From Cyanobium sp. Morenito 9A2 (GTDB taxonomy: Bacteria > Cyanobacteriota > Cyanobacteriia > PCC-6307 > Cyanobiaceae): a stretch of DNA of 64,000 nt. The position numbers and the translations under genes were made by a program. Every line of letters begins with the position of its first letter. Position 1 is the first letter of the stretch. The stretch covers positions 62,001-126,000 of the forward strand of contig NZ_JAGQBJ010000003.1 of the NCBI RefSeq assembly GCF_024345575.1. The letters run 5' to 3'. The notes below the pieces were generated by a model, which worked only from the letters and a program-made list of their open reading frames with translations, had not been told where the DNA came from and did not search any database. This document shows positions 8,323-18,353 of this stretch, in pieces.

Positions 8323-9110
8323 TGGCCTGGGGCTGGTTCCTGGGCCTTGGGGGGGTAATAGGCCCCTGCCAGCCGCTCTGGACTCGCCCCGGCGCGCCAG
8401 GCCCGCCGCAGGCCCCAGTTGGCCCAGGTGGTGCGCAAGACCCCGAGCCGCCGCCAGCGTTCCCCGTCCACCTGCAGCTCCGCCTTGAGGCAGCGCACGG
8501 GGCTGGGGCCCTTGAGTCGCTCCACCAGATCGAGGTCTTCCATCAGTGCCAGGGGCCGGTAGCCGCCCACCTGCCGGTAGAGACCAGCTGGGATCAAGAG
8601 GCCCTGATCCCCGTAGGGACGATGCAGCAGCCGCGTGCGCACGGCCACCGCCACCTCCACCGCCCGCAGACCCAGGCCTTCCCCCTCGACGCGCAGCCGG
8701 AAGCACCAGGGAGCAGGGGGGCGCAGCAGGGCCTGCTGCAGCGCTTGCAGCCCGAACGGGCCCAGCCGCCCGTCGGCATGAAGGAAGAGAAGCCAGCCAG
8801 CGCCTGCCTCGGTGCCGCCACCCCATTCAGCCTGTGCCTGGGAGGCGAGCTCCAGCTCCGCCAAGGCCAAAGTGGCCCCACGCGCCAGCTGCAGCCCGCG
8901 ACCGGGTGCGCTCTGGATCACCCGGGCCCCGGCCAGGCGAGCCAGCGCCGGGGTGCCATCGCCACTACCGCCATCCACCACTAGGGGCCGGCCCAGCGCT
9001 GGTCTGGCGGCCGCCAGATCTGCCAGCAGAAGCGGCAGTCGACCGGCCTCGTTGAGGGCTGGGATCACCACCTGGATCAGGGGCGCCAGGGACCCGATCA
9101 CCGCAGCCAT
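8265..9110 (-). CDS. TIGR04283-like family 2 glycosyltransferase
   Basis: GT-A fold: IQVVIPALNEAGRLP at the N-terminus, VDGGSGDGT, and a FLHADGRL metal-binding DxD-like segment; later HRPYGDQGLLIPAGLYRQVGGY and the acceptor-site MEDLDLVERLK. These are the marks of the small TIGR04283 glycosyltransferases. Length is 281 aa from the ATG in front of AAVIGSLAPL; a longer frame upstream is Gly/Pro-rich and lacks support. The start overlaps the end of the next gene upstream (9098-9745) by 13 bp, so the pair is translationally coupled. Product unknown; some relatives sit beside arsenosugar genes, but no arsenic gene is seen here. Confidence 0.83.
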   Translation of the reverse strand: MAAVIGSLAPLIQVVIPALNEAGRLPLLLADLAAARPALGRPLVVDGGSGDGTPALARLAGARVIQSAPGRGLQLARGATLALAELELASQAQAEWGGGTEAGAGWLLFLHADGRLGPFGLQALQQALLRPPAPWCFRLRVEGEGLGLRAVEVAVAVRTRLLHRPYGDQGLLIPAGLYRQVGGYRPLALMEDLDLVERLKGPSPVRCLKAELQVDGERWRRLGVLRTTWANWGLRRAWRAGASPERLAGAYYPPKAQEPAPGHQGEYQKAQRRWFGSSSQP

Positions 9111-9745
9111 GGGGCCAGATCCTCCAGCCGATCCAGGTCCTGCTGGCTTCCGAGCGCCAGGGGCGTCAGCCCCAGGGCCGCCGCTGCCACGCAGGTGAGT
9201 GCCCACACCTGCTCCGTGCCCCAGGGAATCCCGACCAGCAGGGGCGCACTCGGCTGGCCTGCCCCCAGCCCCAGGAGCCAGTAGCCCCCATCGATCGCCG
9301 GTCCGAGCACCAGGGGGTGCTCGGTGAGGGCTACCAGGGCCGTCGCCAGGGCGGTGCGATCGAGGCGCGGTAGGTCGGTGCCGATCAGGGCCACCGCCTG
9401 GGCTCCCTCCAAGAAGCTGTGGCGCAGCTGGCGTTGCAGGCGCAAGCCCAGGCCGCCGGGGCCCTGAAGGCGCACCCGATCGGCCCCCAGCTCCCGGCCC
9501 CAGCGGGCGGCAGCCCGGGGGCCAAGCCCCTCCACCGCCAGCACCAACTCGGCGTTGACCGGCCGGGTCACCTCCTGGGCCACCGCGAGGGTGTGCTGGG
9601 TGAGGCGTGCCTGGATGCGCGCCGCGGCCACCGCGCCGATTCCGGCCGCCAGGCGCCGCTTGCAGCGGCCCGGCGCCGGCCAGCGACTCATCACCACGAG
9701 CTGGAGGGCATGACCGCCAGTGCTTGATTGCCGGTCGGCGCGCAA
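9098..9745 (-). CDS. TIGR04282-like (DUF2064) glycosyltransferase
   Basis: Nucleotide-sugar-transferase-like fold with SRWPAPGRCKRRLA near the N-terminus (the family PGxxKTRL motif), GTDLPRLD in the middle and AIDGGYWLLGLG, then the typical GIPWGTEQVW segment. The listed start is TTG; GTG at 9697 or 9694, directly before the SRWPAPG motif, is possible too. It is paired with the TIGR04283-like gene downstream (13-bp overlap), a common pairing. Substrate unknown. Confidence 0.8.
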   Translation of the reverse strand: MRADRQSSTGGHALQLVVMSRWPAPGRCKRRLAAGIGAVAAARIQARLTQHTLAVAQEVTRPVNAELVLAVEGLGPRAAARWGRELGADRVRLQGPGGLGLRLQRQLRHSFLEGAQAVALIGTDLPRLDRTALATALVALTEHPLVLGPAIDGGYWLLGLGAGQPSAPLLVGIPWGTEQVWALTCVAAAALGLTPLALGSQQDLDRLEDLAPWLR

Positions 9746-9746
9746 T

Positions 9747-10928
9747 TCAGCGTTCGCGAGGTAGTTCAGCCGGTTGCAACTGCAGTTCCAGCCGTTGCTC
9801 GCCCCGACGCACCTTCAGGGGGAGAGCGGCGCCCACCTTGCCCTGGTCCACGGCCACCTGCACCTCAGAGGGGTTCTTGACCCGTTCGCCACCCACCTGC
9901 TCAATCAGATCGCAGGGCTTGAGACCACCTTTGGCGGCGGGGCTGCCCCCCATGACCTCCACCACCACCACGCCGTTGGACTCGGGCAGCTTGCATTCCG
10001 CCGAGGTGGCGTTGATCTCCCGTGCCAGCTGGGGGGTAAGCGCCTGTAGGCGCACACCGATGTAGGGATGGGAGGCCCGACCCCGATCAAGGATCTGGGC
10101 GGCGATCTGCCGCGCCAGGCGGATCGGGATCGCGAAGCTCAGGCCCGCGCCGGGGGCCTGGCGGATGGCGGTGTTGATGCCGATCACCTGGCCGCGGTCG
10201 TTGATCAAGGGGCCGCCGCTGTTGCCCGGATTGACGGCCGCATCCGTTTGCAGGTAGGGCACTCGCTGGCCTTCACCCACGGCATTGGAGCGGCCGATGG
10301 CGCTGATGATCCCGGCGGTCACCGTGTTGTCGAGGCCCAGGGGGTTACCGATGGCGATCGCCCATTCCCCCGGCCGCACCTTGTCGGAGTCACCCAGGGG
10401 GGCCACGGGCAGCTTCGAAGCCACCACTTTCACAACCGCCACGTCGGTGACCGGATCGCTGCCCAGCACCTTGCCGTGGAAGCTGCGGCCATCGGGCAGG
10501 GTCACGGTCACATCACTGGCTCCTTCCACCACGTGGGCATTGGTGAGCAACACCCCATCGGAGCGGGTGATGAAGCCCGAACCCTGGCCCTGCTGCTGCT
10601 GGATCGAGGGGCCGCCGCCGAACAGGCCCCCGAGCGGGTTGAGCACGCGCTTGACGGTGTCGATGCGCACCACCGCCGGTCCCACCTTGTCGACGGCATT
10701 GACGATGAAGTTGTTGCCCGCCTGCAGCGGGGCGGGTGGGGGCGCGTCGCTCACCTGGGCCGGGTCGCTTCCCCGGCGCGCGCCCGGCAGGCCAGGGATC
10801 TGGGGCAAGCCAGGAAACCCCGTGGCGCAGCTCCCCAGCAGCAGACCGCCGAGCGCGCTCGTGGCCAGGCCGCTGATCACAACGGCGGATCGCCGATGGC
10901 GCTGGGTGGGACGGGATTCGGGGGTCAT
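9747..10928 (-). CDS. HtrA/Deg-type serine protease with PDZ domain
   Basis: Exported trypsin-like protease for protein quality control in the periplasm or at the thylakoid/plasma membrane, resembling cyanobacterial HhoA/HhoB/HtrA. The triad is visible: TNAHVVEG (His), TDVAVVKV (Asp) and GNSGGPL (Ser). A PDZ domain follows ([20 protein letters not shown]). The N-terminus has a basic stretch, a hydrophobic segment and LLLGSC, a possible lipobox. Start is ATG before TPESRPTQ; an in-frame upstream start would add 12 residues. It is divergent from dnaA with under 100 bp between them. Confidence 0.92.
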   Translation of the reverse strand: MTPESRPTQRHRRSAVVISGLATSALGGLLLGSCATGFPGLPQIPGLPGARRGSDPAQVSDAPPPAPLQAGNNFIVNAVDKVGPAVVRIDTVKRVLNPLGGLFGGGPSIQQQQGQGSGFITRSDGVLLTNAHVVEGASDVTVTLPDGRSFHGKVLGSDPVTDVAVVKVVASKLPVAPLGDSDKVRPGEWAIAIGNPLGLDNTVTAGIISAIGRSNAVGEGQRVPYLQTDAAVNPGNSGGPLINDRGQVIGINTAIRQAPGAGLSFAIPIRLARQIAAQILDRGRASHPYIGVRLQALTPQLAREINATSAECKLPESNGVVVVEVMGGSPAAKGGLKPCDLIEQVGGERVKNPSEVQVAVDQGKVGAALPLKVRRGEQRLELQLQPAELPRER

Positions 10929-11011
10929 GCGGGTGGGCCGGGGCCAGGTCGTCAGGCGCCTCATTCAAGGCGGCCTTGGCCTCTCACTCTGCCTATATTC
11001 GGGCGCTCGGT

Positions 11012-11017
11012 GAAGGG
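11012..11017 (+). promoter_or_regulatory. Ribosome-binding site for dnaA
   Basis: GAAGGG ends 6 bases before GTG 11024. It supports that codon as the dnaA start rather than the in-frame TTG at 10976, which has no such site. Confidence 0.45.
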
Positions 11018-11023
11018 CGATCG

Positions 11024-12448
11024 GTGCAGCAGGGTCAGGAGCTGTGGCACCGGGTTCAGCAGGCTCTCCAGGCCAATCTCAGCAAGCCCACCTTCGAAAC
11101 CTGGATTCGTCCGGCCCGCTGCTCGTCCTACGGCGACGGCCGCCTGCAGCTGATCGCTCCCAACAGTTTTGCCAGCGGTTGGCTGCGTAAGAACTACCTG
11201 GCGATGATCGCAGAGGTGGCCTCCGAGCTGGCTGGAGAGCCGCTGCTCGTCGAGGTGGAGACTGAGCCTGCCGTCGAGGCCGTCCCGGTGGCTGCGGCAG
11301 CGCGGGCCGGGGCCGGTGGGATGCAGGGGGCCCAGGGCAGTGGCGGCCCCGGGGCCATCGGGCCCAGTCCTGAGGGGACGCCCCAGGGGACCCCGGGGGA
11401 GGCGGCGCGGCGGGTTGCCCCGGGTCTCAACCAGCGTTACGTGTTCAATCGCTTCGTGGTGGGCCCCAACAGCCGCATGGCCCATGCGGCGGCCCTGGCG
11501 GTGGCCGAGGCCCCGGGGCGGGAGTTCAATCCCCTGTTCATCTGCGGAGGCGTCGGGCTGGGCAAGACTCACCTCATGCAGGCGATCGGCCACTACCGCC
11601 TGGAGATCGATCCAGGCGCCAAGGTTTTTTACGTTTCCACCGAAGCCTTCACCAACGATCTGATCCAGGCGATCCGCAAGGACGCCATGCAGAAGTTCCG
11701 TGACCGCTACCGGGCCGCTGATCTGATTCTTGTGGATGACATTCAGTTCATCGAGGGCAAGGAGTACACCCAGGAGGAGTTTTTCCACACCTTCAACGCC
11801 CTTCACGAAGCCGGCCGCCAGATCGTGATTGCCTCCGATCGGCCGCCCAGCCAGATTCCGCGGCTGCAGGAGCGACTGATCTCACGGTTCTCCATGGGCC
11901 TGATCGCCGACATCCAGGCGCCGGATCTGGAGACCCGCATGGCGATCCTGCACAAGAAGGCCGAGCAGGAGCGCATGGCCCTGCCGAGGGATCTGATCCA
12001 GTACATCGCCGGTCGCTTCACCTCCAATATCCGCGAGCTGGAGGGGGCCCTCACCCGTGCCGTGGCCTTTGCTTCAATCACCGGCTTGCCGATGACCGTG
12101 GAGTCGGTGGCTCCGATGCTCGATCCGGCTGGCAACGAGGTGGAGGTCACCCCCCAGCAGGTGCTCAACAAGGTGGCCGAGGTCTATGGGGTCAAGGTCG
12201 ATGAAATGCTGAGCAGCAGCCGTAAGCGGGCCGTCAGCCAGGCAAGGCAGGTGGGCATGTACCTGATGCGCCAGGGCACGAATTTGAGTCTGCCGCGCAT
12301 CGGTGAGGCCTTTGGCGGCAAGGACCACAGCACGGTCATGTACGCGGTCGAGCAAGTGGAGAAAAAGCTGGCCATCGACCCGGCGGTGGCCCGTCAGGTG
12401 CAGCAGGTGCGCGACCTGTTGCAGATCGATTCGCGTAAGCGCAGATAA
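11024..12448 (+). CDS. dnaA: Chromosomal replication initiator DnaA
   Basis: AAA+ initiator that binds DnaA boxes. The N-terminal domain has [10 protein letters not shown] and [10 protein letters not shown]; a Gly/Ala/Pro-rich linker (domain II) follows. Walker [10 protein letters not shown] is near residue 176, Walker [10 protein letters not shown] near 235, and the DNA-binding signature [17 protein letters not shown] is close to the C-terminus. GTG 11024 with a good ribosome site was preferred over TTG 10976 (16 residues longer), giving 474 aa. No DnaA-box cluster is visible around the gene, so it does not mark the origin by itself. Confidence 0.96.
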   Translation: MQQGQELWHRVQQALQANLSKPTFETWIRPARCSSYGDGRLQLIAPNSFASGWLRKNYLAMIAEVASELAGEPLLVEVETEPAVEAVPVAAAARAGAGGMQGAQGSGGPGAIGPSPEGTPQGTPGEAARRVAPGLNQRYVFNRFVVGPNSRMAHAAALAVAEAPGREFNPLFICGGVGLGKTHLMQAIGHYRLEIDPGAKVFYVSTEAFTNDLIQAIRKDAMQKFRDRYRAADLILVDDIQFIEGKEYTQEEFFHTFNALHEAGRQIVIASDRPPSQIPRLQERLISRFSMGLIADIQAPDLETRMAILHKKAEQERMALPRDLIQYIAGRFTSNIRELEGALTRAVAFASITGLPMTVESVAPMLDPAGNEVEVTPQQVLNKVAEVYGVKVDEMLSSSRKRAVSQARQVGMYLMRQGTNLSLPRIGEAFGGKDHSTVMYAVEQVEKKLAIDPAVARQVQQVRDLLQIDSRKRR

Positions 12449-12482
12449 GGCTTGCCCTGCGAGTTTGTGGGGCTGGAGCCGG

Positions 12483-13457
12483 CTACTCCGTGATTGGCAG
12501 ACTGGGGTCGAGGCCCTCCACTTCACCGGCAAACACCCGGCTGGAGGTGATGTCCGGGGCCTCAATCGTGATCAGGTCACCCTTGGTGATACCACCGCCC
12601 CTGTTGTTGAACAGGCGGTTGGCCTGGCGCATGCGGGCGCGATCAATGGCGTTGCGAATGGAGCGGGCATTGGCGAAAAAGGGGAGCTGCATGCGACGCT
12701 GGATGTAGTCGGAGAAGGCGAAGGTGGCCTCCTCGCTGAAGCGGTAGTTCTCCGTGGCCAGAATAAGCTTGGCGATCGCCAGCAATTCCGAGGCTGTGTA
12801 GTCGGGGAAGTCGATGTGGTTTGCCACGCGTGAAGAGAGCCCTGGATTAGACTGATAGAACACATCCATACGGTCCTTGTAACCGGCGAAGATCACCACC
12901 AGATCGTCGCGGTTGTTCTCCATCACCTGCAGCAGGATCTCGATCGCCTCGGCGCCGTAGTCCCGTTCGTTCTCGGGTCGGTAGAGGTAGTAGGCCTCGT
13001 CGATGAACAGCACGCCGCCCATCGCCTTCTTGAGCATCTCCCGGGTCTTGGGGGCCGTGTGGCCGATGTACTGGCCCACCAGATCATCGCGGGTGGCCGT
13101 CACCACATGGCCTTTGCGCACATAGCCGAGGCGATGCAGGATCTGGCTCATGCGCTCGGCCACGGTGGTTTTGCCCGTGCCCGGTCGTCCGGTGAACGAC
13201 ATGTGCAGACTGGGGGCTCCCGTGGCCAGTCCAACCTGCTTGCGGGCCCGCTCCACCACCAGCAGGGCGGCGATCTCGCGGATGCGGGTCTTGACGGGCC
13301 TGAGGCCGATCAGTTCCTTGTCGAGTTGCTCCAGGACCTCATGCACCTGGGAGCCCTCGTAGGCCGCCATGAGGTTGACCGGTGTGGTGTCATCCAGCTC
13401 ACCATGGGCTGTCGTGGGAGGGGGGGACTCCGATCCGGGGTCAGCTGAGGAGACCAT
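12483..13457 (-). CDS. cbbX: CbbX, red-type Rubisco activase (AAA+)
   Basis: Hexameric AAA+ motor that remodels Rubisco to release inhibitory sugar phosphates. Walker [10 protein letters not shown] is at 90-98, Walker [10 protein letters not shown] at 149-157 and the pore-loop YIGHTA at 130-135. Length is 324 aa; the first 25 residues are a Ser/Pro-rich addition. It is the last gene of the carboxysome-linked minus-strand block, and its start overlaps the end of the acRAF gene by 17 bp. In alpha-cyanobacteria CbbX, not the plant-type Rca, is the expected activase. Convergent with dnaA, 34 bp apart, with no clear terminator hairpin. Confidence 0.93.
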   Translation of the reverse strand: MVSSADPGSESPPPTTAHGELDDTTPVNLMAAYEGSQVHEVLEQLDKELIGLRPVKTRIREIAALLVVERARKQVGLATGAPSLHMSFTGRPGTGKTTVAERMSQILHRLGYVRKGHVVTATRDDLVGQYIGHTAPKTREMLKKAMGGVLFIDEAYYLYRPENERDYGAEAIEILLQVMENNRDDLVVIFAGYKDRMDVFYQSNPGLSSRVANHIDFPDYTASELLAIAKLILATENYRFSEEATFAFSDYIQRRMQLPFFANARSIRNAIDRARMRQANRLFNNRGGGITKGDLITIEAPDITSSRVFAGEVEGLDPSLPITE

Positions 13458-13698
13458 CGATGGCGGCGGCGAAGGTATGGTCGGCGTCGCTGAGCGCTTC
13501 GCCCTCCCCCTCCGCCCGCAGGGTGATGTTGACGTAGGTGCGGCCGAAGCTGATGTCCGGGTAGCGGCCCTGCTGCTCGCAGAAGTCGTTGAGCCGATCG
13601 AGAAAGGCGCGATTGCTGGCGTAATCGGCGAATTCCACGCGCCGCTCCAGGCGCACGGGCTGCTCGGGTTTGGGGCGCGGCGTCCAGGGCTGGTCCAT
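13441..13698 (-). CDS. Pterin carbinolamine dehydratase-like Rubisco assembly factor acRAF
   Basis: An 85-aa protein with a PCD-like fold ([20 protein letters not shown], then [16 protein letters not shown]). In alpha-carboxysome loci this degenerate PCD acts as a Rubisco assembly factor rather than a pterin enzyme. The catalytic histidine pair of true PCDs (HHP) is absent: the equivalent place reads GRYPDI. ATG 13698 was chosen because the open frame continues upstream over cupB with no relevant similarity. It overlaps cbbX by 17 bp, so the two are coupled. Assignment rests on size, the motif and position. Confidence 0.85.
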   Translation of the reverse strand: MDQPWTPRPKPEQPVRLERRVEFADYASNRAFLDRLNDFCEQQGRYPDISFGRTYVNITLRAEGEGEALSDADHTFAAAIDGLLS

Positions 13699-13748
13699 GG
13701 CGTACAAACTAAGTGAGGGGCTGATCAGTCCGGAATCGGGGCCAGCGC

Positions 13749-14888
13749 TCACGCCAGGCAATCGGTGCGGGCCACCGCCAGGCGGGCGGCCCAGGCGGCG
13801 GCGTAGGCCCGGTTGGCAGCCTGCTCGGCCGGATCCTTGCTGCTGAGCGGACCGGGGAAGGTGCCCTGAATGGCGGCGTTGGTCACGCAGAACATCGCCT
13901 TCTGGAAGCTCATGCAGATCTTGACGCGCACATCGCCATCCCCTCGGGTCCGCTCCAGGTACCAGGCGTGCAACCGTTCCGGCAGGTGGCGGTACATGTC
14001 CTGCATCAGCAGGCTGGGCGGGATGCCGGCCCCCATCGTGGGAAGTGGATCGGCGTAGAGGGCGCCGTAGGCGAACTGGGCCTGATCCGGGGAGATCTGC
14101 TGGGCCTGGGCGTTGAAACTCACGGTGCCCAGGAACGGGAGGCCCCGCAGGAACACCGCCTCCACGTAGGGCACAGCCACATCCCCCAGGAAGGTGAGAC
14201 CAGCTTCGGGCGGCAGCACCCACAGGTGTTCCCCGGCCACCTCCACCCCGTAGCTGATCGGGTTGGCGGCGGCAGCCACCAGGCCGTCCTTGATGAACTC
14301 CACCACTGCCTCGATCGAGGTCACGTGGCGGCTGGTTTCGGCGCGGGCCAGATCGAGGAAGAGATCGCTCATCACCCGCCAGAATTGGCCCAGGGCGTGG
14401 GTGGTGGCAGCGGTGCGGATCAGCTCGATCAGAAAACCCGGAAACAGCGGATGCAGCAGCGCCAGCAGCGGATCACGGCGGGTCTTGCGGCGGATGATCG
14501 CGGCGCAGCCTGCGGCGAAGGCCTCCGAATCGAGGTAGGCATCCAGACCGCCGGTGCCGTGCCAGAGCATCGCCTTCATGCAGTATTCGGCGTACTCGAA
14601 ATTGATCCGGTCGTGGTTGAGGTGGCGCCAGATCTTTGCCGGACTCCTCTCGCCATCGAGGTATTTGAACAAAGGAAACGGCAGCAGGAACTGCTGCTCG
14701 GCCTGGAAGATCAGGTTGGTGCTGTAGGCATCCAGCACCTCGCCGTAGCTCTTGAGTACATCCACCACTTCGATCAGATGGTCGGCGGTCTCCGCCAGCA
14801 GCGTGGCGCCGGCCAGCAGTTTCGATTGCAGCTCCCCGGCGCTGGGCATGCCGCCGGCGTGGACCAGATCGGCCGAGATGATCGGCAT
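13749..14888 (-). CDS. cupB: CO2 hydration protein CupB (ChpX) of NDH-1(4)
   Basis: Subunit that, with NdhD4/NdhF4, converts CO2 to bicarbonate at the cytosolic face of the NDH-1MS' complex on thylakoids. 379 aa, close to Synechocystis CupB. Shared Cup features are visible: a conserved FPLFKYLD stretch, HDRINFEYAEYCMKAMLWHG, GDVAVPYVEAVFLRGLPF and IPPSLLMQDMYRHLPERLH. It resembles the second Cup protein in the window (35505-36815) along the whole length, but is shorter. Start overlaps the ndhD4 stop by one base. The constitutive form is inferred from length and from the absence of a CupS neighbour. Confidence 0.9.
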   Translation of the reverse strand: MPIISADLVHAGGMPSAGELQSKLLAGATLLAETADHLIEVVDVLKSYGEVLDAYSTNLIFQAEQQFLLPFPLFKYLDGERSPAKIWRHLNHDRINFEYAEYCMKAMLWHGTGGLDAYLDSEAFAAGCAAIIRRKTRRDPLLALLHPLFPGFLIELIRTAATTHALGQFWRVMSDLFLDLARAETSRHVTSIEAVVEFIKDGLVAAAANPISYGVEVAGEHLWVLPPEAGLTFLGDVAVPYVEAVFLRGLPFLGTVSFNAQAQQISPDQAQFAYGALYADPLPTMGAGIPPSLLMQDMYRHLPERLHAWYLERTRGDGDVRVKICMSFQKAMFCVTNAAIQGTFPGPLSSKDPAEQAANRAYAAAWAARLAVARTDCLA

Positions 14889-16429
14889 CAGCCCAAGCCT
14901 CCGCTCGGCAGGGCGACACCATGGAGGGCCGCCGTCAGGGCCGGCAGTTGAACCATGGCCGTGGCCGCGGTCTCACTGAGCCGTCCAAGACCAGCCGGCA
15001 GCAGACCGATGACGACCACCCCGATCGCCAGGGCCATGGCGGGGATCGTTTCACGGGGGGCCACCGCGGCGAGATTCACATCCAGCCGGCCATGGACCAC
15101 CGGATCGGTGATGGCGGTCACCGCCAGACGGCCGAAAAACGCCCGGTTGACCAGCAACAGGAAATACACGGCCGTGAGACCCGATCCCACCATGGAGAGC
15201 AGGGTGGCCAGGGGAAAGGCGCTGATGCTGCCGCGGAACACCAGGAACTCGGAGATGAATCCAGCCATCCCCGGCATCCCGGCGCTGGCCATCACCCCCA
15301 GAATCATCAAGCTGCCGGTGAAGGGCAAACCCCGCTCTGGGTTGAGCAGCCCATGGAGCACCGCCAGATCCCGGGTGCCGGTCTTGCGGTACACGATCCC
15401 CACCAGCAGGAACAGCAGCGCCGAGATCAGGCCGTGGCTCACCATCTGGAACACCGCCCCGAGCATGGCGACGGGTGTCGCCGCGGCGGAGGCCAGCAGG
15501 ATGTAGCCCATGTGGCCCACGGAGCTGTAGGCCACCATCCGTTTCATGTCCTTCTGGGCGATGGCCGCGAGCGAACCGAACAGCACCGAGATGGCCGCCC
15601 AGATGGCCAGAGCCGGGGCCAGTTGCACCCAGGCCTCGGGGAACAGCCCCAGGCAGAAGCGCAGCAGGCCATAGGTGCCCAGCTTCAGCAGCACGCCGGC
15701 GAGCAGCACCGACACCGGCGTTGAAGCCTGGGTGTGGGCATCGGGCAACCAGTTGTGGAACGGAAACAGCGGAATCTTGATGCCGAAGCCGATCAGCAGT
15801 GCCCCCAGCAACAGCAGCTGGCTGCCCATCGACAGCTGTTCACTGGTGATCGGCGCCAGGCTGAAATCCGCGTTGCCGGTGAACAGGGCCAGACCGAGGA
15901 AGGCCCCCAGGATCAGCATCCCCGAAACCGCCGTGAAGATCAGAAACTTTGTGGCGGCATAGGCCCGGTTGGTGCCGCCCCAGATGCTGATCAGGGCCCA
16001 GAGCGGAATCAGCTCCAGCTCATAGAAAAGGAAGAAGAGCAGCAGGTTCTCGGCCAGAAAGGCACCGTTGACCGCCCCACTGATCACCATCAGGAGGGCG
16101 AAATAGAAACGCGGCCGCTTGTCGATGTCGCGGGTGCAGATCGCCGAGACCAGCGTGAGGGCGCCGTTGATCAGCACCAACGGCAGGGACAGGCCATCGA
16201 TGCCGAGCCTGTAGTCAAGCCCCAGGCTGCCCACCCACCCGAGCGACTCCTGCAGCTGCATGGCGCTGTTGCCGGGGTCGAACCGGGCCAGCACCACCAG
16301 GCTCCAGGCCAGCTGCAGGCCCAGCACCACCAGGGTGATCGTGCGCATGCGCCCCTGGGCAGGGTTGCCTGGCCAGAGGGCCAGCAGCAGGGCCCCGCCG
16401 AAGGGAATCAGCAGCAGGAGGCTCAGCAT
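14888..16429 (-). CDS. ndhD4: NAD(P)H dehydrogenase subunit NdhD4
   Basis: Proton-pumping antiporter-like subunit (MrpD/NuoM family), 513 aa, about 14 membrane helices. Recognisable stretches are FYELELIPLWALISIWGG, FHNWLPDAHTQA (with the conserved loop) and MKRMVAYSSVGHMGY. It belongs to the CO2-uptake variant of NDH-1: ndhF4-ndhD4-cupB form an operon, with 10 bp between ndhF4 and ndhD4 and a one-base overlap with cupB. D4 rather than D3 is assigned from its Cup partner. Confidence 0.92.
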   Translation of the reverse strand: MLSLLLLIPFGGALLLALWPGNPAQGRMRTITLVVLGLQLAWSLVVLARFDPGNSAMQLQESLGWVGSLGLDYRLGIDGLSLPLVLINGALTLVSAICTRDIDKRPRFYFALLMVISGAVNGAFLAENLLLFFLFYELELIPLWALISIWGGTNRAYAATKFLIFTAVSGMLILGAFLGLALFTGNADFSLAPITSEQLSMGSQLLLLGALLIGFGIKIPLFPFHNWLPDAHTQASTPVSVLLAGVLLKLGTYGLLRFCLGLFPEAWVQLAPALAIWAAISVLFGSLAAIAQKDMKRMVAYSSVGHMGYILLASAAATPVAMLGAVFQMVSHGLISALLFLLVGIVYRKTGTRDLAVLHGLLNPERGLPFTGSLMILGVMASAGMPGMAGFISEFLVFRGSISAFPLATLLSMVGSGLTAVYFLLLVNRAFFGRLAVTAITDPVVHGRLDVNLAAVAPRETIPAMALAIGVVVIGLLPAGLGRLSETAATAMVQLPALTAALHGVALPSGGLG

Positions 16430-16439
16430 CGGGTGCGCC

Positions 16440-18296
16440 TCATCCCTGCCACCACTGGAGGGAGGTGAGCAGCAGCACGATCGCCACCATCACCGTGAGC
16501 ACATAGGTTTGCGGCTGGCCGCTCACGCCCAGCTTGAGCCCCTCGGCGCTGGCCAGGGTGAGGCGGCCGATGCCGTTCACCAGGCCGTTGACCATGCTGC
16601 GGTCGAGCCAGTCGGTGAGCCTGGCCAGGCCGGCCACCGCCGCCACGATTGTGGCCCGGTAGAGGCGATCGGTGTAGAAGTCGGAGGCGAGCAGGTCCTG
16701 CAGGACCCGCAGCGGCTGGATCATCGAGCTCGACCAGAACTTGCTCAGGGGCGCCACCGCGCCGCCGGCCATCCCCACCAGGCCGCTGGCGGCCACCGCG
16801 GCGGCCACCGTCCAGGGGAAGGCGCCGATGCCGGGCAGCGGATCGAAGCGGGCCATCAGCGCTGGAATCAGTGCCACCAGCACCGTGAGGCTCACCATCG
16901 GCAGCGCCATCAGCCAGTTCACCTCCGGGGCGCGCTTCGTTTTGGGCATCGGAGGGCCAAGGAACACGTGCCGGTAGACGCGGGTGAGGTTGAAGGCGGT
17001 GAGGCCGTTGGTGAGCAGGCACACCGCTGCGAAGAAGGGCTGCTGGTGGGCGAAGCTTTCCACCAGCAGCCCAAAGCACCAGAAGCAGCCCAGGGGCAGC
17101 AGGCCCACCAGACCGGCGCCGCCCACCAGGTAGGCGGTGGTGGTGGCGGGCATGCGGGAGCCGAGGCCGCCCAGCTCAGTGAGGTCCTGGCAGTTGGTGG
17201 TGGCGATGATGCTGCCCACGCTCATGAAGATCAGCGCCTTGGCCAGGCCGTGGGCGAACAGCAGCAGCAGCGCGATCGCCGGCTGTTGCAGGGCGATGGC
17301 AATGAACACCAGCCCCAGATAGGAGGAGGTCGAATAGGAAAAGGCCCGTTTGATGTCCACCTGGGCGATCGCCACCAGGGCGCCGGCCACGGCGCTGATC
17401 GTGCCCACCACCAGCAGCACGCTGGTGGCCAGCGGGGAGAAGCGCAGGAGGGGCATCACCTTCATCAGCACCAGGGCGCCGGCCGTGACGACCACCGAGT
17501 TGCGCAGGATCGAGGCCGGGTTCGGCCCCTCCATCGCTTCATCCAGCCAGAGGTGCATCGGGAACTGGGCGCACTTGCCCATTGGTCCGGCGATCAACCC
17601 CAGGCCCAGCAGCGTGCCGGCCAGGGGCGTGAGCGCACCACTGCCTTCAGCCTCGGCGGCCCAGACGTAGAGATCCTGGAACTCTGTCGAGCCTGCCCAG
17701 GCCGAAAGCGCCACCATCGCCATCAGCAGGAGCACATCACCCACCCGTTTGGTGAGGAAGGCGTCGCGGGCGGCCGTCACCACCAGCGGTTGGGCATACC
17801 AGAAGCCCACCAGCAGGTAGGTGGAGAGGGTGAGCATCTCCAGCAGGAAATAGCTCATGAACAGGCTGCTGCTCAGCACCACCCCCGCCAGGGCTCCCTC
17901 AAAGAAACCCACCAGCGCGTAGAAGCGAGCCAGCGACCACTCCTTGTCGAGGTAGCCGAGGGCATACACCTGGCCCAACAGGCTGATGCCCGTCACCAGC
18001 TCGAGCGCCGCCAGGTTGGTGAGCGAGAGGTCGAAGCCGATGCGCAGGTTGAGGTCGGCGGCCTGGAACCAGGTGAACTCCAGGTGCTGGGGTCCGTACT
18101 GCCACACCTGCCAAAGGATCCAGCTGCCGTGCACCACCGCGAGGAGCGTCACCAGCAGATTCAGATAAGCCGCAGGGCGTGGGCCGTTGCGCTTGAACCA
18201 GCCCGCCGCCCACGGCACCGATAGCGCCATGCCGCTGAATCCGTAGAGGGGAATCAGCCAGACCAGCTGGGTGGGCAGAGGAATGGACGTGGACAA
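16440..18296 (-). CDS. ndhF4: NAD(P)H dehydrogenase subunit NdhF4
   Basis: NuoL/MrpA-like membrane subunit, 618 aa, first gene of ndhF4-ndhD4-cupB. Motifs include LDKEWSLARFYALVGFFEG, KRVGDVLLLMAMVAL, GPMGKCAQFPMHLWLDEAMEGP and DIKRAFSYSTSSYLG, all characteristic. It closely resembles the ndhF3 product at 32.1 kb, as expected for paralogues. The start codon is TTG (STSIPLPTQLVW); no ATG lies near. The 57 bp between this gene and the upstream ferritin gene are short, so the block may be read from the carboxysome promoter, or have its own weak promoter. Confidence 0.92.
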   Translation of the reverse strand: MSTSIPLPTQLVWLIPLYGFSGMALSVPWAAGWFKRNGPRPAAYLNLLVTLLAVVHGSWILWQVWQYGPQHLEFTWFQAADLNLRIGFDLSLTNLAALELVTGISLLGQVYALGYLDKEWSLARFYALVGFFEGALAGVVLSSSLFMSYFLLEMLTLSTYLLVGFWYAQPLVVTAARDAFLTKRVGDVLLLMAMVALSAWAGSTEFQDLYVWAAEAEGSGALTPLAGTLLGLGLIAGPMGKCAQFPMHLWLDEAMEGPNPASILRNSVVVTAGALVLMKVMPLLRFSPLATSVLLVVGTISAVAGALVAIAQVDIKRAFSYSTSSYLGLVFIAIALQQPAIALLLLFAHGLAKALIFMSVGSIIATTNCQDLTELGGLGSRMPATTTAYLVGGAGLVGLLPLGCFWCFGLLVESFAHQQPFFAAVCLLTNGLTAFNLTRVYRHVFLGPPMPKTKRAPEVNWLMALPMVSLTVLVALIPALMARFDPLPGIGAFPWTVAAAVAASGLVGMAGGAVAPLSKFWSSSMIQPLRVLQDLLASDFYTDRLYRATIVAAVAGLARLTDWLDRSMVNGLVNGIGRLTLASAEGLKLGVSGQPQTYVLTVMVAIVLLLTSLQWWQG

Positions 18297-18353
18297 GGGC
18301 GGGGTCGGTGGTAGGCGTCCCGACGGCCGCCAGAACTGAAATCTAGGGACCGG

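Noticed and set aside
7678-8826. 382-aa minus-strand ORF
   Set aside because: Antisense to the GNAT and a shifted frame of the glycosyltransferase; Arg/Pro/Gly-rich with no domain.
10929-11023. Replication origin next to dnaA
   Set aside because: The spacer is under 100 bp and has no TTWTNCACA-type boxes or AT-rich stretch.
16260-18224. 654-aa plus-strand ORF rich in Gln, His and Arg
   Set aside because: It lies antisense to ndhF4/ndhD4. The composition (GHHQ, HHR runs) is what the complementary frame of a hydrophobic membrane gene gives in GC-rich DNA.
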